64,000 nt of DNA from Streptomyces sp. NBC_00539 (GTDB lineage: Bacteria; Actinomycetota; Actinomycetes; Streptomycetales; Streptomycetaceae). Every line of letters starts with the position of its first letter. Position 1 is the first letter of the stretch. A program made the position numbers and the translations under genes. The notes under the pieces are model-generated. The model was not told where the DNA came from. It saw nothing but the letters and a program-made list of their open reading frames with translations, and searched no databases. This document shows positions 1-9,110 of this stretch, one piece after another. Location of the stretch: positions 3,600,501 to 3,664,500 of the forward strand of contig NZ_CP107811.1 of NCBI RefSeq assembly GCF_036346105.1, in the 5' to 3' direction.

Positions 1-1693
1 TCGTCTTGGGCGCCGTGCCGGGGGGCGCGTCGACCTCGGTGACGCTGCCGAGCTTGAGCTTGGCGTCGGAGAGCAGCTTGGCCGCCGCGTCCTGCGTCTT
101 GCCGGTGAGGTCCGGGACGGCGCCCTTCGCGATCTCCTTGGAGACGGTCAGGGTGATGACCGAACCCTTCTCCGCCTTGACGTCGGACTTGGGGTCCTGG
201 TCCAGGACGATGCCGGGCGACTGGTCGGACTCGACCAGCTTCTTCTCCACCTGGAAGCCCTTGCCCTGCAGTGTGGACTCGGCCTGATCCGACTTCATCC
301 GCAGCACGTCGGGGACCGCCACCTTGGGCGCACCCGAGGAGATCTTGACCTTGATCGTGGAGTTCTTGTCGACCTTGGTGTCCGGCGCCTGGCTCTGCTG
401 GCAGATCCGGTCCTTGGGCTGGTCGGCACATTCCATCGTGCCGTCCTGGACCACGTTCAGGCTGACGTTCTTGCCGCGCTCCTGGGCCGACGCGAGGGTC
501 TCGCCGATCAGCTTGGGGACGGAGGGCCGGTTGTCGGCGCCCCCCGTGAACACCGTGCGGCCGATGAGGATGGCGCCGACCAGCACGAGCACGCCGGCCA
601 CGGCCAGCAGGACCGTGGAGGCGCGGCTCTTCTTCTGCGGCCGGCGGCCGTGGCCGCCCTGGTCGTAGCCGCCGTGGCCCTGGTCCCCGTAGCCGCCGTC
701 GCCCGGGGCGGTCGGGGGCATCATCGCGGTCTGGCCGGCGTCGGTGCTGCGCAGGGCGGTGGTGGGCTGGTCGTAGCCCTGGTGACCGTAGCCGTGGCCC
801 TGGTCGCCGTAGCCGTATCCGGCGGCGCCCATGGCGGCGGTCGCGGCGACGGGCTGGCCGTCGAGGCAGGCCTCGATGTCGGCGCGCATCTCGTCGGCGG
901 ACTGGTAGCGGTAGTCGGGGTCCTTGACCAGGGCCTTGAGGACGATGGCGTCCATCACCGGCGTGATCTCGGGGTCGAAGTTCGACGGCGGCTGCGGTTC
1001 CTCGCGCACGTGCTGGTAGGCGACGGCCACCGGGGAGTCGCCGACGAACGGCGGCCGGACGCAGAGCAGCTCGTAGAGCAGGCAGCCGGCGGAGTACAGG
1101 TCGGAGCGCGCGTCGACCTGCTCGCCCTTGGCCTGCTCCGGGGAGAGGTACTGGGCGGTGCCGATGACGGCGGCGGTCTGCGTCATGGTCATGCCGGAGT
1201 CGCCCATGGCGCGGGCGATGCCGAAGTCCATGACCTTGACCTGGCCGGTGCGGGTCAGCATCACGTTGGCGGGCTTGATGTCGCGGTGCACGATGCCGGC
1301 GCGGTGCGAGTACTCGAGGGCCTGGAGGATGCCGATGGTCATTTCCAGGGTGCGCTCGGGCAGCAGTTTGCGGCCGGAGTGAAGCAGCTCGCGCAGGGTG
1401 GACCCGTCGACGTACTCCATCACGATGTACGGGATGGAGATGTTGTCTACGTAGTCCTCGCCGGTGTCGTAGACGGCGACGATCGCCGGGTGGTTGAGCG
1501 ATGCGGCCGACTGGGCCTCGCGGCGGAACCGGGCCTGGAAGGACGGGTCGCGGGCGAGGTCGGCACGCAGGGTCTTGACGGCGACGGTACGGCCGAGCCG
1601 GGTGTCGTGACCGAGGTAGACCTCGGCCATGCCACCACGGCCGAGCACGTGGCTCAGCTCGTACCGGCCGCCGAGGCGACGCGGCTCTTCCAT
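1..1693 (-). CDS. pknB: PASTA-domain Ser/Thr protein kinase PknB (3' part outside window)
   Basis: Transmembrane Hanks-type kinase that senses muropeptides or lipid II and phosphorylates cell-wall and division proteins. The N-terminal kinase domain (about residues 11-275) has the ATP-binding Lys in AVK at residue 40, the HRDIKPAN catalytic loop with Asp138, and DFG with Asp156. A juxtamembrane linker rich in Gly/Tyr/Gln follows, then one membrane helix (about residues 368-388) and at least three extracellular PASTA repeats; the rest of the repeats lie beyond position 1. The ATG at 1693 begins MEEPRRLGGRYEL, placing the kinase fold directly at the N terminus. It is the last gene of the fhaA-to-pknB cluster, 155 bp after pbpA, the order known from actinobacteria. 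Reading directly from the complement gives an intact frame to the window edge. Confidence 0.95.
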   Translation of the reverse strand, partial: MEEPRRLGGRYELSHVLGRGGMAEVYLGHDTRLGRTVAVKTLRADLARDPSFQARFRREAQSAASLNHPAIVAVYDTGEDYVDNISIPYIVMEYVDGSTLRELLHSGRKLLPERTLEMTIGILQALEYSHRAGIVHRDIKPANVMLTRTGQVKVMDFGIARAMGDSGMTMTQTAAVIGTAQYLSPEQAKGEQVDARSDLYSAGCLLYELLCVRPPFVGDSPVAVAYQHVREEPQPPSNFDPEITPVMDAIVLKALVKDPDYRYQSADEMRADIEACLDGQPVAATAAMGAAGYGYGDQGHGYGHQGYDQPTTALRSTDAGQTAMMPPTAPGDGGYGDQGHGGYDQGGHGRRPQKKSRASTVLLAVAGVLVLVGAILIGRTVFTGGADNRPSVPKLIGETLASAQERGKNVSLNVVQDGTMECADQPKDRICQQSQAPDTKVDKNSTIKVKISSGAPKVAVPDVLRMKSDQAESTLQGKGFQVEKKLVESDQSPGIVLDQDPKSDVKAEKGSVITLTVSKEIAKGAVPDLTGKTQDAAAKLLSDAKLKLGSVTEVDAPPGTAPKT

Positions 1694-1848
1694 AACTTGC
1701 AGCCCTCTCCGTCAGTCCCGACCGCACCGGTGTGTGGTCCGGCGGTGTGCTGTTCGCGCAAAGGCTACCGGCCGATCGGGAGTGATCGTCTCGTGACCAC
1801 AGGCTGATACGAGACCGGTACCGAGCGCTCGGATCCTGTCTTCGTTCC

Positions 1849-3312
1849 TCATCCCTTGTTGTTCTTCAGAACGGCTTCCATGACCGCCTTGGCGACCGGC
1901 GCCGCCAGGCCGCCACCGGTGATGTCCTCACGGTCGGCGGCGCTGTCCTCGATGACGACGGCGACGGCGACCGGGGAGGAACCGTCGGGCAGCTTGGCGT
2001 AGGAGATGAACCAGGCGTAGGGACGCTTGGCGTTCTTCTCTCCGTGCTGCGCGGTGCCGGTCTTGCCGCCGACGGTCACGCCCTTGATCTGGGCCATGGT
2101 GCCGGTGCCGTTCTCGACGACGTTGACCATCATCTTCTGGACCTTCTGCGCGTTCGCGGCGGAGAGGGGCCGGCTCATTTCCTGCGGCTCGTGCTTCTCG
2201 ATCACGTCGAGGTTGGGCGCGGTCAGCTGGTCGACCATGTACGGCTTCATCAGCTTGCCGTCGTTGGCGATGCCCGCGGTGACCATGGCCATCTGCAGCG
2301 GGGTGGCGGCGGTGTTGAACTGGCCGATGGAGCTCTGCGCGTTGCCGTCCCTGCCCATGGTCTTGTCGTAAACGCTGGCGAAGGCGCGGACGGGGGTGTC
2401 GATGGTGCTGTTGAACCCGAACTTCTGGGCCATGTCGACCATCTTGTCGCGGCCGACCTTGTCGCCCATGTTCGCGAAGACCGAGTTGCAGGAGACCCGC
2501 AGCGCGTTGTTCAGGCTGGACTTCTCGCAGCCCGAGGCGTGGTTGACCATCGGGGTCCTGGTGCCCGGCAGGATGTACGGCTCGGGAGTGTCCGTCGGTG
2601 CGTCGATGTCCGTGACGGCGCCGTTCTCCAGGGCCGCGGCGGCCGTGACGACCTTGAAGGTGGAGCCCGGCGGGTAGGTCTCGCGCAGGGCTCGGTTGAC
2701 GAGGTTCTTGTCCTCGCTGTCGTTGAGCTGGCGCCAGGCCTTGCCGTCGTCCTTCGAGAACCCGGCGAAGCTCGACGGGTCGTAGGACGGGGTGCTGACC
2801 AGGGCCAGGATGGCGCCGGTGCGCGGGTCGATCGCCGCGACGGCGCCCTTCTTGGTGCCGAGCTGCTGGTAGGCGGCCTTCTGCGCGGCGGCGTTCAGGG
2901 TGGTGACGACGTTGCCGCCCTGCTTCTTCTCCCCGGTGAACATGCCGATGGTGCGGTCGAAGAAGAGCCGGTCGTCGTTGCCGGTGAGGATGCCGTCGTC
3001 GATGTTCTCCAGCTGCGTCGAGCCGAAGGCCTGGGAGGCGTATCCCGTGACGGGCGCCCACAGGGGGCCGTCGATGTACGTCCGCTTGTACTTGAAGTCG
3101 CTGCCGTCGGTGACCGCGGAGCCGGTGACGGGCTGGCCCTGGACGATGATGTTGCCGCGCTCGGTGGCGTACTGGGCGATCTGGACCCGGCGGTTTTCCT
3201 TGCGGGTGCTGAGCTCCTCGGCCTGGACGTACTGCAGCCAGTTCGTACGGATCAGCAGCGCGAGGACGAGCAGCCCGCAGAACAGCGAGATGCGGCGCAG
3301 GGGCTTGTTCAT
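1849..3312 (-). CDS. pbpA: Penicillin-binding protein PbpA (class B transpeptidase)
   Basis: Class B PBP that cross-links peptidoglycan stem peptides on the outer membrane face, working with the adjacent SEDS glycosyltransferase. The 487-residue protein has a short cytoplasmic N terminus and one uncleaved membrane anchor (about residues 8-23). All three active-site motifs are present: STFK with nucleophile Ser217, SCN at 274-276 and KTG at 417-419. The length fits the PbpA group, which lacks PASTA domains. Its ATG overlaps the stop of the upstream SEDS gene by 4 bp, so the two are probably translationally coupled. Confidence 0.95.
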   Translation of the reverse strand: MNKPLRRISLFCGLLVLALLIRTNWLQYVQAEELSTRKENRRVQIAQYATERGNIIVQGQPVTGSAVTDGSDFKYKRTYIDGPLWAPVTGYASQAFGSTQLENIDDGILTGNDDRLFFDRTIGMFTGEKKQGGNVVTTLNAAAQKAAYQQLGTKKGAVAAIDPRTGAILALVSTPSYDPSSFAGFSKDDGKAWRQLNDSEDKNLVNRALRETYPPGSTFKVVTAAAALENGAVTDIDAPTDTPEPYILPGTRTPMVNHASGCEKSSLNNALRVSCNSVFANMGDKVGRDKMVDMAQKFGFNSTIDTPVRAFASVYDKTMGRDGNAQSSIGQFNTAATPLQMAMVTAGIANDGKLMKPYMVDQLTAPNLDVIEKHEPQEMSRPLSAANAQKVQKMMVNVVENGTGTMAQIKGVTVGGKTGTAQHGEKNAKRPYAWFISYAKLPDGSSPVAVAVVIEDSAADREDITGGGLAAPVAKAVMEAVLKNNKG

Positions 3313-4733
3313 GACGGGCGGACCACCTGGGTCATCTCGGAGTCGGGGGACGGAGCGGGGGCCGGGGCCGGGCGGCGTGCGGTGTCGCTGATCCGGATGA
3401 GGATGGCGATGAGCACCCAGTTCGCGAGGACGGAGGAACCGCCGGAGGCGAGGAAGGGCATGGTCATGCCGGTGAGGGGGATGAGGCCCATGACTCCGCC
3501 GGCGACGACGAAGATCTGCAGGGAGAACGCGCCGGAGAGGCCGATGGCGAAGAGCTTGCCGAACGGGTCGCGGGCGGCGAGTGCGGTGCGGACGCCGCGC
3601 TCGATGATCAGGCCGTAGAGCAGCAGGAACGCCATGACGCCGGAGAGGCCGAGTTCCTCGCCGACGGTGGAGAAGATGAAGTCGGAGTTGGCGGCGAAGC
3701 CGATCAGGTCGGAGTTGCCCTGTCCCCAGCCGGTGCCCAGGACCCCGCCGGAGCCGAAGCTCATGATCGACTGGCCGACCTGCTCGCAGGCGCCGGACTT
3801 GCTGTAGCAGGCGAAGGGGTCGAGCCAGGCGGTGACGCGGACCTTGACGTGGCTGGCAGTGGTGCCGACGACGACGGCGCCGCCGACCGACATGAGCAGA
3901 CCGATCACGATCCAGCTGGTGCGCTCGGTGGCCACGTACAGCATGATCACGAACATGCCGAAGAAGAGCAGCGAGGTGCCCAGGTCGTTCTCGAAGACGA
4001 GGACGAGCAGGCTCATCGCCCAGATCATCAGGATCGGGCCGAGGTCACGGCCGCGCGGCAGGTAGAGGCCCATGAAGCGGCGGCTGGCCAGGGCCAGGGC
4101 GTCGCGCTTGACCATCAGGTAGCCGGCGAAGAAGATCGCGATCACGATCTTCGCGAACTCGCCCGGCTGGATGGAGAAACCGCCGACGCTGATCCAGATC
4201 TTCGCGCCGAAGACGTCGGCGCCCAGGCCCGGGACGACGGGCAGGATCAGCAGGACCAGCGAGGCGGCCATCGAGATGTACGTGAACCGCTGGAGCACGC
4301 GGTGGTCCTTGAGGACCAGCAGCACGACCGCGAACAGGGCGAGCGCGAGGGCCGTGTACATCATCTGCCGGGGCGCCGACTCGGTGAAGCCGCCGTACTG
4401 GCGCTTGGCGAGGTTCTGCAGCCGCTCGGACTGGTCCAGCCGGTAGATGATCACGAGCCCGAGCCCGTTGAGCAGCGTGGCGATCGGCAGCAGCAACGGG
4501 TCGGCGTACTTGGCGTAGCGGCGCACGACGAGGTGCGCGAGACCGGCGAGCACGCCGAGGCCGAGCCCGTAGGTGAGCATGCCCGGGGGCAGCTTGCCGT
4601 GGATCGACAGCCCCACGTTGGCGTAGGCGAAGATCGGGATGACCACGGCGAAGGCGAGCAGCAGGAGCTCGGTGTTCCGCCGGCTCGGCAGCTCGATGGC
4701 GCCGATGGTGGTCGTGTTGGTGACAACGCTCAT
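3309..4733 (-). CDS. SEDS family peptidoglycan polymerase (FtsW/RodA/SpoVE)
   Basis: Polytopic membrane protein of the shape, elongation, division and sporulation (SEDS) family, which polymerises lipid II into glycan strands with a partner class B PBP. The 474 residues contain about ten to twelve hydrophobic helices. The C-terminal part carries the conserved GMTMPFLASGGSS segment typical of FtsW/RodA, and the region around residues 330-345 (FGSGGVLGTGWGQGNS) matches the family's extracellular loop. It overlaps pbpA by 4 bp, which identifies its likely partner. Sequence alone does not say whether it serves division or polar growth, so no symbol is given. Confidence 0.93.
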   Translation of the reverse strand: MSVVTNTTTIGAIELPSRRNTELLLLAFAVVIPIFAYANVGLSIHGKLPPGMLTYGLGLGVLAGLAHLVVRRYAKYADPLLLPIATLLNGLGLVIIYRLDQSERLQNLAKRQYGGFTESAPRQMMYTALALALFAVVLLVLKDHRVLQRFTYISMAASLVLLILPVVPGLGADVFGAKIWISVGGFSIQPGEFAKIVIAIFFAGYLMVKRDALALASRRFMGLYLPRGRDLGPILMIWAMSLLVLVFENDLGTSLLFFGMFVIMLYVATERTSWIVIGLLMSVGGAVVVGTTASHVKVRVTAWLDPFACYSKSGACEQVGQSIMSFGSGGVLGTGWGQGNSDLIGFAANSDFIFSTVGEELGLSGVMAFLLLYGLIIERGVRTALAARDPFGKLFAIGLSGAFSLQIFVVAGGVMGLIPLTGMTMPFLASGGSSVLANWVLIAILIRISDTARRPAPAPAPSPDSEMTQVVRPS

Positions 4734-4764
4734 GGTGTGGCAGGCCCCCTGTGCCCGCGTGTGG

Positions 4765-6285
4765 CTAGGGCTTTTCGCACTGGCCGGCCAGCTGCTGCTC
4801 CGCGGGAGTCAGGCCGGGGCCGGGTGTCGGGCTGTTCTGCGCCTCGGCGGCGCGGCGGGCTTCGTCCTTCTTGCAGGCGGACACCTGTGCGCTCAGCTCG
4901 TCGATCTTCTTGCGGGCCCCGTCGAGGCTGCCTTCGCCGATCGTGGCCTCGACCTGCTTGCGCTTGAAGGACGGCAGGTACTTGAGTTCGATGTCGGGGT
5001 GGTCCGTCTCCACCTGCGAGAGGTGGATCCAGGCCAGGTTCTGACTGATGCCCCGGTACAGGGCGACGTGCTCGTCCTTGACGCCGACGTAGAACTGGGT
5101 CTGGGTCCAGCGGTGCCCGGCGTACACGCCCCCGCCGACCACGCCCGCGACGAGCAGCAGGATCAGGGTCCTGGTGGTCCACCTGCGCCCTTTGCCGCGC
5201 CGCCTGCGGGGCTTGTCGTACGTGTCCTCATAGCCGGAGTCGGCGTCGTAGGCGCCGCTGTCGGCGTCGCCGAAGCTGCCGTAACCGCCGCCCTGGCTCT
5301 GGTCGGGGTATCCGTAGCCGGGGTTGTCGCCGCTGCCGGGAGGGCCGAAGGCGCCCGCGGGCGGGGCGGCCGGGCGGCCGAGACCGGAGGCCCGGCCGGC
5401 CGGGGTCTGCATCGCGTTGCCGTCGAAGAGCTGGTGCTGGTTCTCGGCGACCGCGCCGACGACCACCGGGGTGTCGTTCAGCTGGGCGGCGAGGGTGTCG
5501 CCGCTGTCGGTGTCGAGCACGTCGGCCACGATGCAGGTGATGTTGTCGGGGCCGCCGCCGCGCAGGGCGAGCTGGATCAGGGACTGCACGGTCTCGTGCG
5601 GGCCGTGGTAGTCGGCGAGGGTCTCCTCCAGGGTCTGGTGGGAGACGACGCCGGACAGCCCGTCGGAGCAGATGAGGTAGCGGTCGCCGGGCCGGACCTC
5701 GCGGATGGACAGGTCCGGCTCGACGATGTCGCCGCTGCCCAGGGCCCGCATGAGCAGCGAGCGCTGCGGGTGGGTGGTGGCTTCCTCTTCGGTGATGCGG
5801 CCCTCGTCGACGAGGCGCTGCACCCAGGTGTGGTCCTGGGTGATCTGCGTGAGGACGCCGTCGCGCAGGAGGTAGGCACGGGAGTCGCCGACGTGGACGA
5901 GGCCGAGGCGCTGACCCGTCCACAGGAGGGCGGTCAGGGTGGTGCCCATGCCCTCCAGTTGCGGGTCTTCCTCGACCATGACGCGCAACTGGTCGTTGGC
6001 GCGCTGCACGGCGACGCTGAGGGCGGTGAGGATGTCGGAGCCCGGGACGTCGTCGTCGAGCTGCACGAGGGTGGAGATCACCTCGGAGCTGGCGACTTCG
6101 CCGGCGGCCTGGCCGCCCATGCCGTCGGCGATCGCGAGGAGGCGGGGGCCGGCGTAACCGGAGTCCTCGTTGCCCTCGCGGATCATGCCCTTGTGCGATC
6201 CGGCGGCGAACCGCAGGGACAGACTCATGCGCACCTGCCCTGTCGACGCTGCTGCCTCCGGGTACAACCGGTCTCGACGAGCCAC
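4765..6285 (-). CDS. pstP: PP2C-type Ser/Thr phosphatase PstP
   Basis: Metal-dependent phosphatase that reverses PknB-type kinase phosphorylation. The N-terminal PP2C domain has the RxGNEDS, DGMGG, GDSRAYL and GGGPDNIT motifs that hold the metal-binding aspartates. A low-complexity Gly/Pro/Tyr linker follows, then one membrane helix and an extracytoplasmic tail rich in charged residues that ends in a Pro-rich stretch. Start choice: a CGGAGG ribosome-binding site at 6295-6300 lies 9 nt before a GTG at 6283-6285, giving MARRDRL. A downstream ATG at 6226-6228 (MSLSLRFAAG) is the minimal conserved start, and a GTG at 6292-6294 is too close to the ribosome-binding site. It lies between fhaB and the SEDS gene, the usual actinobacterial order. 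Confidence 0.93.
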   Translation of the reverse strand: MARRDRLYPEAAASTGQVRMSLSLRFAAGSHKGMIREGNEDSGYAGPRLLAIADGMGGQAAGEVASSEVISTLVQLDDDVPGSDILTALSVAVQRANDQLRVMVEEDPQLEGMGTTLTALLWTGQRLGLVHVGDSRAYLLRDGVLTQITQDHTWVQRLVDEGRITEEEATTHPQRSLLMRALGSGDIVEPDLSIREVRPGDRYLICSDGLSGVVSHQTLEETLADYHGPHETVQSLIQLALRGGGPDNITCIVADVLDTDSGDTLAAQLNDTPVVVGAVAENQHQLFDGNAMQTPAGRASGLGRPAAPPAGAFGPPGSGDNPGYGYPDQSQGGGYGSFGDADSGAYDADSGYEDTYDKPRRRRGKGRRWTTRTLILLLVAGVVGGGVYAGHRWTQTQFYVGVKDEHVALYRGISQNLAWIHLSQVETDHPDIELKYLPSFKRKQVEATIGEGSLDGARKKIDELSAQVSACKKDEARRAAEAQNSPTPGPGLTPAEQQLAGQCEKP

Positions 6286-6378
6286 ACTGCCCACCCTCCG
6301 GTCGGGAGCGCGCGCGGGTCCGTGTCCCCGGTGGGACGGGCCGCCGCGGCTCGCTCGCTCCGCTCGCTCATTCTCGTA

Positions 6379-6879
6379 CTACTTCCGCAGCTCGATGACG
6401 GTCTTGCCGATGCGGATCGGGGCGCCCGGCGGGATGGGCGTCGGGGTGGTCAGCCGGGTCCGGTCGAGATAGGTGCCGTTGGTGGACCCGAGATCCTCGA
6501 CGATCCACTGGCCGTCGGTATCGGGGTAGATCCTGGCATGACGGCTGGACGCGTAGTCGTCGTCCAGCACGATCGTGGAGTCGTGGGCGCGGCCCAGGGT
6601 GATCGTCTGCCCCGACAGGGCGACCGTGGTGCCCGTGAGGGTGCCCTCGGACACGACGAGTTTGGTGGGCGCCCCGCGGCGCTGCCGCTGCTGCGGGGGC
6701 GCGCTCGGGCGCCCCGTCTGCTGCGGGGCACCGCCTGCGCCGCCGCCGCGGCGGGAGCCGCGTTGCGTGACTCTCGTTCCGAAGAGGTCGCTGCGGATGA
6801 CCTGGACGGCCACGATGACGAACAGCCACAGAACGGCCAGGAAACCCAACCGCATGACCGTCAGGGTCAGCTCTGACAT
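6379..6879 (-). CDS. fhaB: FHA domain membrane protein FhaB (FipA/FhaB type)
   Basis: Small phosphothreonine-binding protein of 166 residues. One N-terminal membrane helix (about residues 5-28) is followed by a Gly/Arg/Gln-rich linker and a C-terminal forkhead-associated (FHA) domain. The domain has the LGRAHDSTI, SSRHARI and LGSTNGTYL motifs that contact phosphothreonine. FHA proteins of this operon dock phosphorylated kinase activation loops and cell-wall synthesis proteins. The ATG at 6879 starts directly at the membrane helix (MSELTLTVMRLGF); longer in-frame starts would run into fhaA. It sits 10 bp after the fhaA stop and is clearly in the same operon. Confidence 0.93.
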   Translation of the reverse strand: MSELTLTVMRLGFLAVLWLFVIVAVQVIRSDLFGTRVTQRGSRRGGGAGGAPQQTGRPSAPPQQRQRRGAPTKLVVSEGTLTGTTVALSGQTITLGRAHDSTIVLDDDYASSRHARIYPDTDGQWIVEDLGSTNGTYLDRTRLTTPTPIPPGAPIRIGKTVIELRK

Positions 6880-6889
6880 TGCCCCCGCT

Positions 6890-7720
6890 TCACCCTTCGG
6901 CTTGCCGGTAAATGATGGTGGTGCTGCCCACGACGATCCGCGAGCCGTCGCGGAGCGTAGCGCGGGTGGTGTGCTGCCCGTCCACCACGATGCCGTTGGT
7001 GGACCCGAGATCCTGGATCGTCGGGGGCGTTCCGGTCCGGATCTCACAGTGCCGGCGCGATACGCCGGGGTCGTCGATCCGCACATCGGCCTCGGTGCTT
7101 CGGCCGAGTACGAGCGTGGGGCGCGAGATCTGGTGGCGGGTGCCGTTGATCTCGATCCAGCGGCGCGTGGTGCCGGGGGCGCCCGGTCCCGGCCCCGGCC
7201 CGGGACCGCCGCGGCGCGCGGCGGGACCGCCGGGCGGCGGGGCGGTCGGCATGGGCGGGGCGGCGACCGGGGGGTACCCGTATCCGCCCTGCTGCGGGCT
7301 CTGGGGCGCCTGGCCCTGCCCCTGGGGGCCGGCCGGCTGGGAGGTGCTGGAGGCGAGGGTCCGGCTGCGGACGCGGTAGAGACCGGTGTCCAGGTCGTCG
7401 GCCTTCTCCAGGTGCACCTTGATGGGGCCCATGAAGCTGTAGCGCTGCTGCTTGGCGTAGTCGCGGACGAGGCCCGCGAGCTCGTCGCCGAGCTGTCCGG
7501 AGTAGGGGCTCAGGCGTTCGTAGTCGCCGGAGCTGAGCTCCACGATGAAGTCGTTGGGGACGACGGTCCGCTCGCGGTTCCAGATGGTGGCGTTGTTGTC
7601 GCACTCGCGCTGGAGGGCGCCGGCGATCTCCACCGGCTGGACTTCGGACTTGAAGACCTTGGCGAAGGTGCCGTTCACCAGACCTTCGAGTCGCTGCTCG
7701 AACCGCTTCAGAACTCCCAT
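6890..7720 (-). CDS. fhaA: FHA domain protein FhaA with N-terminal DUF3662 domain
   Basis: First gene of the operon, 276 residues. The N-terminal domain (about residues 1-120) is the DUF3662/FhaA_N fold, beginning MGVLKRFEQRLEGLVNGTFA. A Gly/Pro/Gln-rich flexible linker follows, and then a C-terminal FHA domain (about 185-276) with LGRSTEADVRI, SRRHCEI and LGSTNGIVV. FhaA binds phosphorylated partners of PknB and MviN/MurJ and modulates peptidoglycan synthesis. The start codon has an upstream GGAGG in TCGGAGGAGGTGCCCC-like sequence. The promoter for the whole operon should lie in the approximately 290 bp between 7721 and the tRNA. Confidence 0.93.
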   Translation of the reverse strand: MGVLKRFEQRLEGLVNGTFAKVFKSEVQPVEIAGALQRECDNNATIWNRERTVVPNDFIVELSSGDYERLSPYSGQLGDELAGLVRDYAKQQRYSFMGPIKVHLEKADDLDTGLYRVRSRTLASSTSQPAGPQGQGQAPQSPQQGGYGYPPVAAPPMPTAPPPGGPAARRGGPGPGPGPGAPGTTRRWIEINGTRHQISRPTLVLGRSTEADVRIDDPGVSRRHCEIRTGTPPTIQDLGSTNGIVVDGQHTTRATLRDGSRIVVGSTTIIYRQAEG

Positions 7721-8012
7721 GGGGCACCTCCTCCGTCGTTGTCGCCCTGTACTGCTTACTGATCGTATCCACGCGTGGCGGATTCGGGTGGTTCCCCTCC
7801 GGTCCCGTGCGCAGGAGTGTTGGTCCTCACAAGGATCGTAGGGGCGCTCCAGGGACAGTGTCCCGCACCGGGAGCGGAGTGCGGGAGGGGACCGTCGTGG
7901 CGGTGGTGGCCGGGGGTCGGGAAGCGATGTGATTCCACCCCGTCCGACGTGCTAATGTTTCGACGTCGCCAGGGGAACGGCCCGAAAGGGAAGAACCGCT
8001 GGGGAGCTGCTC

Positions 8013-8095
8013 GGGCGAGTGGCGGAACGGCAGACGCGCTGGCTTCAGGTGCCAGTGTCCTTCGGGACGTGGGGGTTCAAATCCCCCCTCGCCCA
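8013..8095 (+). tRNA. tRNA-Leu (anticodon CAG)
   Basis: Full class II tRNA cloverleaf. The acceptor stem GGGCGAG (8013-8019) pairs with CTCGCCC (8088-8094). The anticodon stem is 8039-8043 / 8051-8055 with loop TTCAGGT, giving anticodon CAG at 8046-8048. A long variable arm with a CCTTCGGG-type hairpin is characteristic of tRNA-Leu. The T arm is GGGGG TTCAAAT CCCCC (8071-8087). The 3' CCA is not encoded. No integrase or duplicated 3' end was seen nearby, so the tRNA is not visibly occupied as an attachment site. Confidence 0.97.
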
Positions 8096-8133
8096 CTGAG
8101 GACGCCGATGAAACGGTGTTCTTGGCAACGACG

Positions 8134-8169
8134 AAACGGTCGTCATCGTGAAAGCGATGGCGGCCGTTT
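8134..8169 (+). terminator. Hairpin terminator downstream of tRNA-Leu
   Basis: A 15-bp stem, 8134-8148 with 8155-8169, including two G-U wobbles, closes a 6-nt loop (TGAAAG). It is A-rich at the 5' foot and followed by TGCTTTGCC. It lies 39 bp after the tRNA and before the next gene, so it fits an intrinsic terminator for the tRNA transcript. Confidence 0.7.
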
Positions 8170-8347
8170 TGCTTTGCCCTCGGACGGTTCGTGGCGCTCC
8201 CGCTGTCGCTGGGGGTGTGTCTCGCTGAGGGTGTGTCAGGCGTCGGGGCGCCGGTGACGTACGTCATGGCGGGGCCGTGCACCGTGCACGGAAGCCGGTG
8301 ACATCTGTGACCCCTGGACGCGAGGGCGCCGCGGGCAGGGTGGGGGC

Positions 8348-8998
8348 ATGGAAGCGGACTGTGGGGGGACGCCGGGACGATCGGCCGCGCAGTGGCTGGG
8401 GACCCTGCTGAGGGACCTGGTGGCTTGGCTGCGGCGAAAGCCGGTGGCGGTGCCCGAGGGGTGCCGGGCGCTGTCCCATTCCGCGGACGTACGCATGGTC
8501 GTCCGGGCGGTGGCCGCGGCGGACCTCGTCGTCGAAGCCGTCGTCGACGCGATGGTCCCGGCCGCGTACCGGGTGCTGCACCTGTTGTGGGTCGGGTGCG
8601 CCCTCGTCCTGTGCGCCGGCTTCTGCGCGATGACCGCCCGTACCCCGCACCTGTTGGAGGCGCGGGTGCTGCGGCTGCGGACCGGGCCGTTTCGGGAAGT
8701 GGGCCTGCCGCTGGATCAGGTCGTGAGCGCCCGGGCCGAGCACGGGCTGACCGTCGGTCACGGGCTGCGCAGGTCGCCGGACGACGGGGAAGGCGTGGCG
8801 TGCTCGGTCAGCAGTGCCACCACCGTGGTGCTCGTCCTCGCCCGGCCCGTGGAGGTGCGGCTGCGGCGCGGTGGCAGCGTCATGGCCCGGCGGGTGCGGT
8901 TCTGTGCCGACCGGCCGGCCGAGGCCGCGCGGCTGATCCGGGAGGCGGCGGGGCGGGCCGCCGTACGCGAGCCGGAGCGTGGCGGGGCCGGGGCGTGA
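8348..8998 (+). CDS. Hypothetical membrane protein
   Basis: 216-residue protein not assigned to a characterised family. There is a hydrophobic segment around residues 72-100 (YRVLHLLWVGCALVLCAGFC). The C-terminal half reads like a small beta-rich domain with alternating hydrophobic strands (VLRLRTGPFREVGLPLDQVV, VVLVLARPVEVRLRR), reminiscent of PH-like domains of bacterial membrane proteins. The C-terminal tail is Arg/Ala rich. A G-rich stretch (GGGTGGGGGC) directly precedes the ATG. It stands alone, between the tRNA terminator and the DUF2252 gene. Function unknown. Confidence 0.7.
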   Translation: MEADCGGTPGRSAAQWLGTLLRDLVAWLRRKPVAVPEGCRALSHSADVRMVVRAVAAADLVVEAVVDAMVPAAYRVLHLLWVGCALVLCAGFCAMTARTPHLLEARVLRLRTGPFREVGLPLDQVVSARAEHGLTVGHGLRRSPDDGEGVACSVSSATTVVLVLARPVEVRLRRGGSVMARRVRFCADRPAEAARLIREAAGRAAVREPERGGAGA

Positions 8999-9110
8999 GA
9001 ACCGCTCCGGGCCGCCCTGCTGGTCAGGGGTGCCGGGCTGTCGATACGGTCAGGCCGAATCATTGATGTTGGCCGAGAAGTACGGCAGTTACGGGTGGGG
9101 GGCGGCACGC

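Noticed and set aside
8013-8095. tRNA-Leu as an attachment site of an integrated element
   Set aside because: No integrase, no duplicate of the tRNA 3' end, and normal housekeeping genes on both sides.
9066-9110. Longer start for the DUF2252 protein
   Set aside because: It is in frame, but the best G-rich ribosome-binding stretch lies before the ATG at 9111. Kept only as an alternative.
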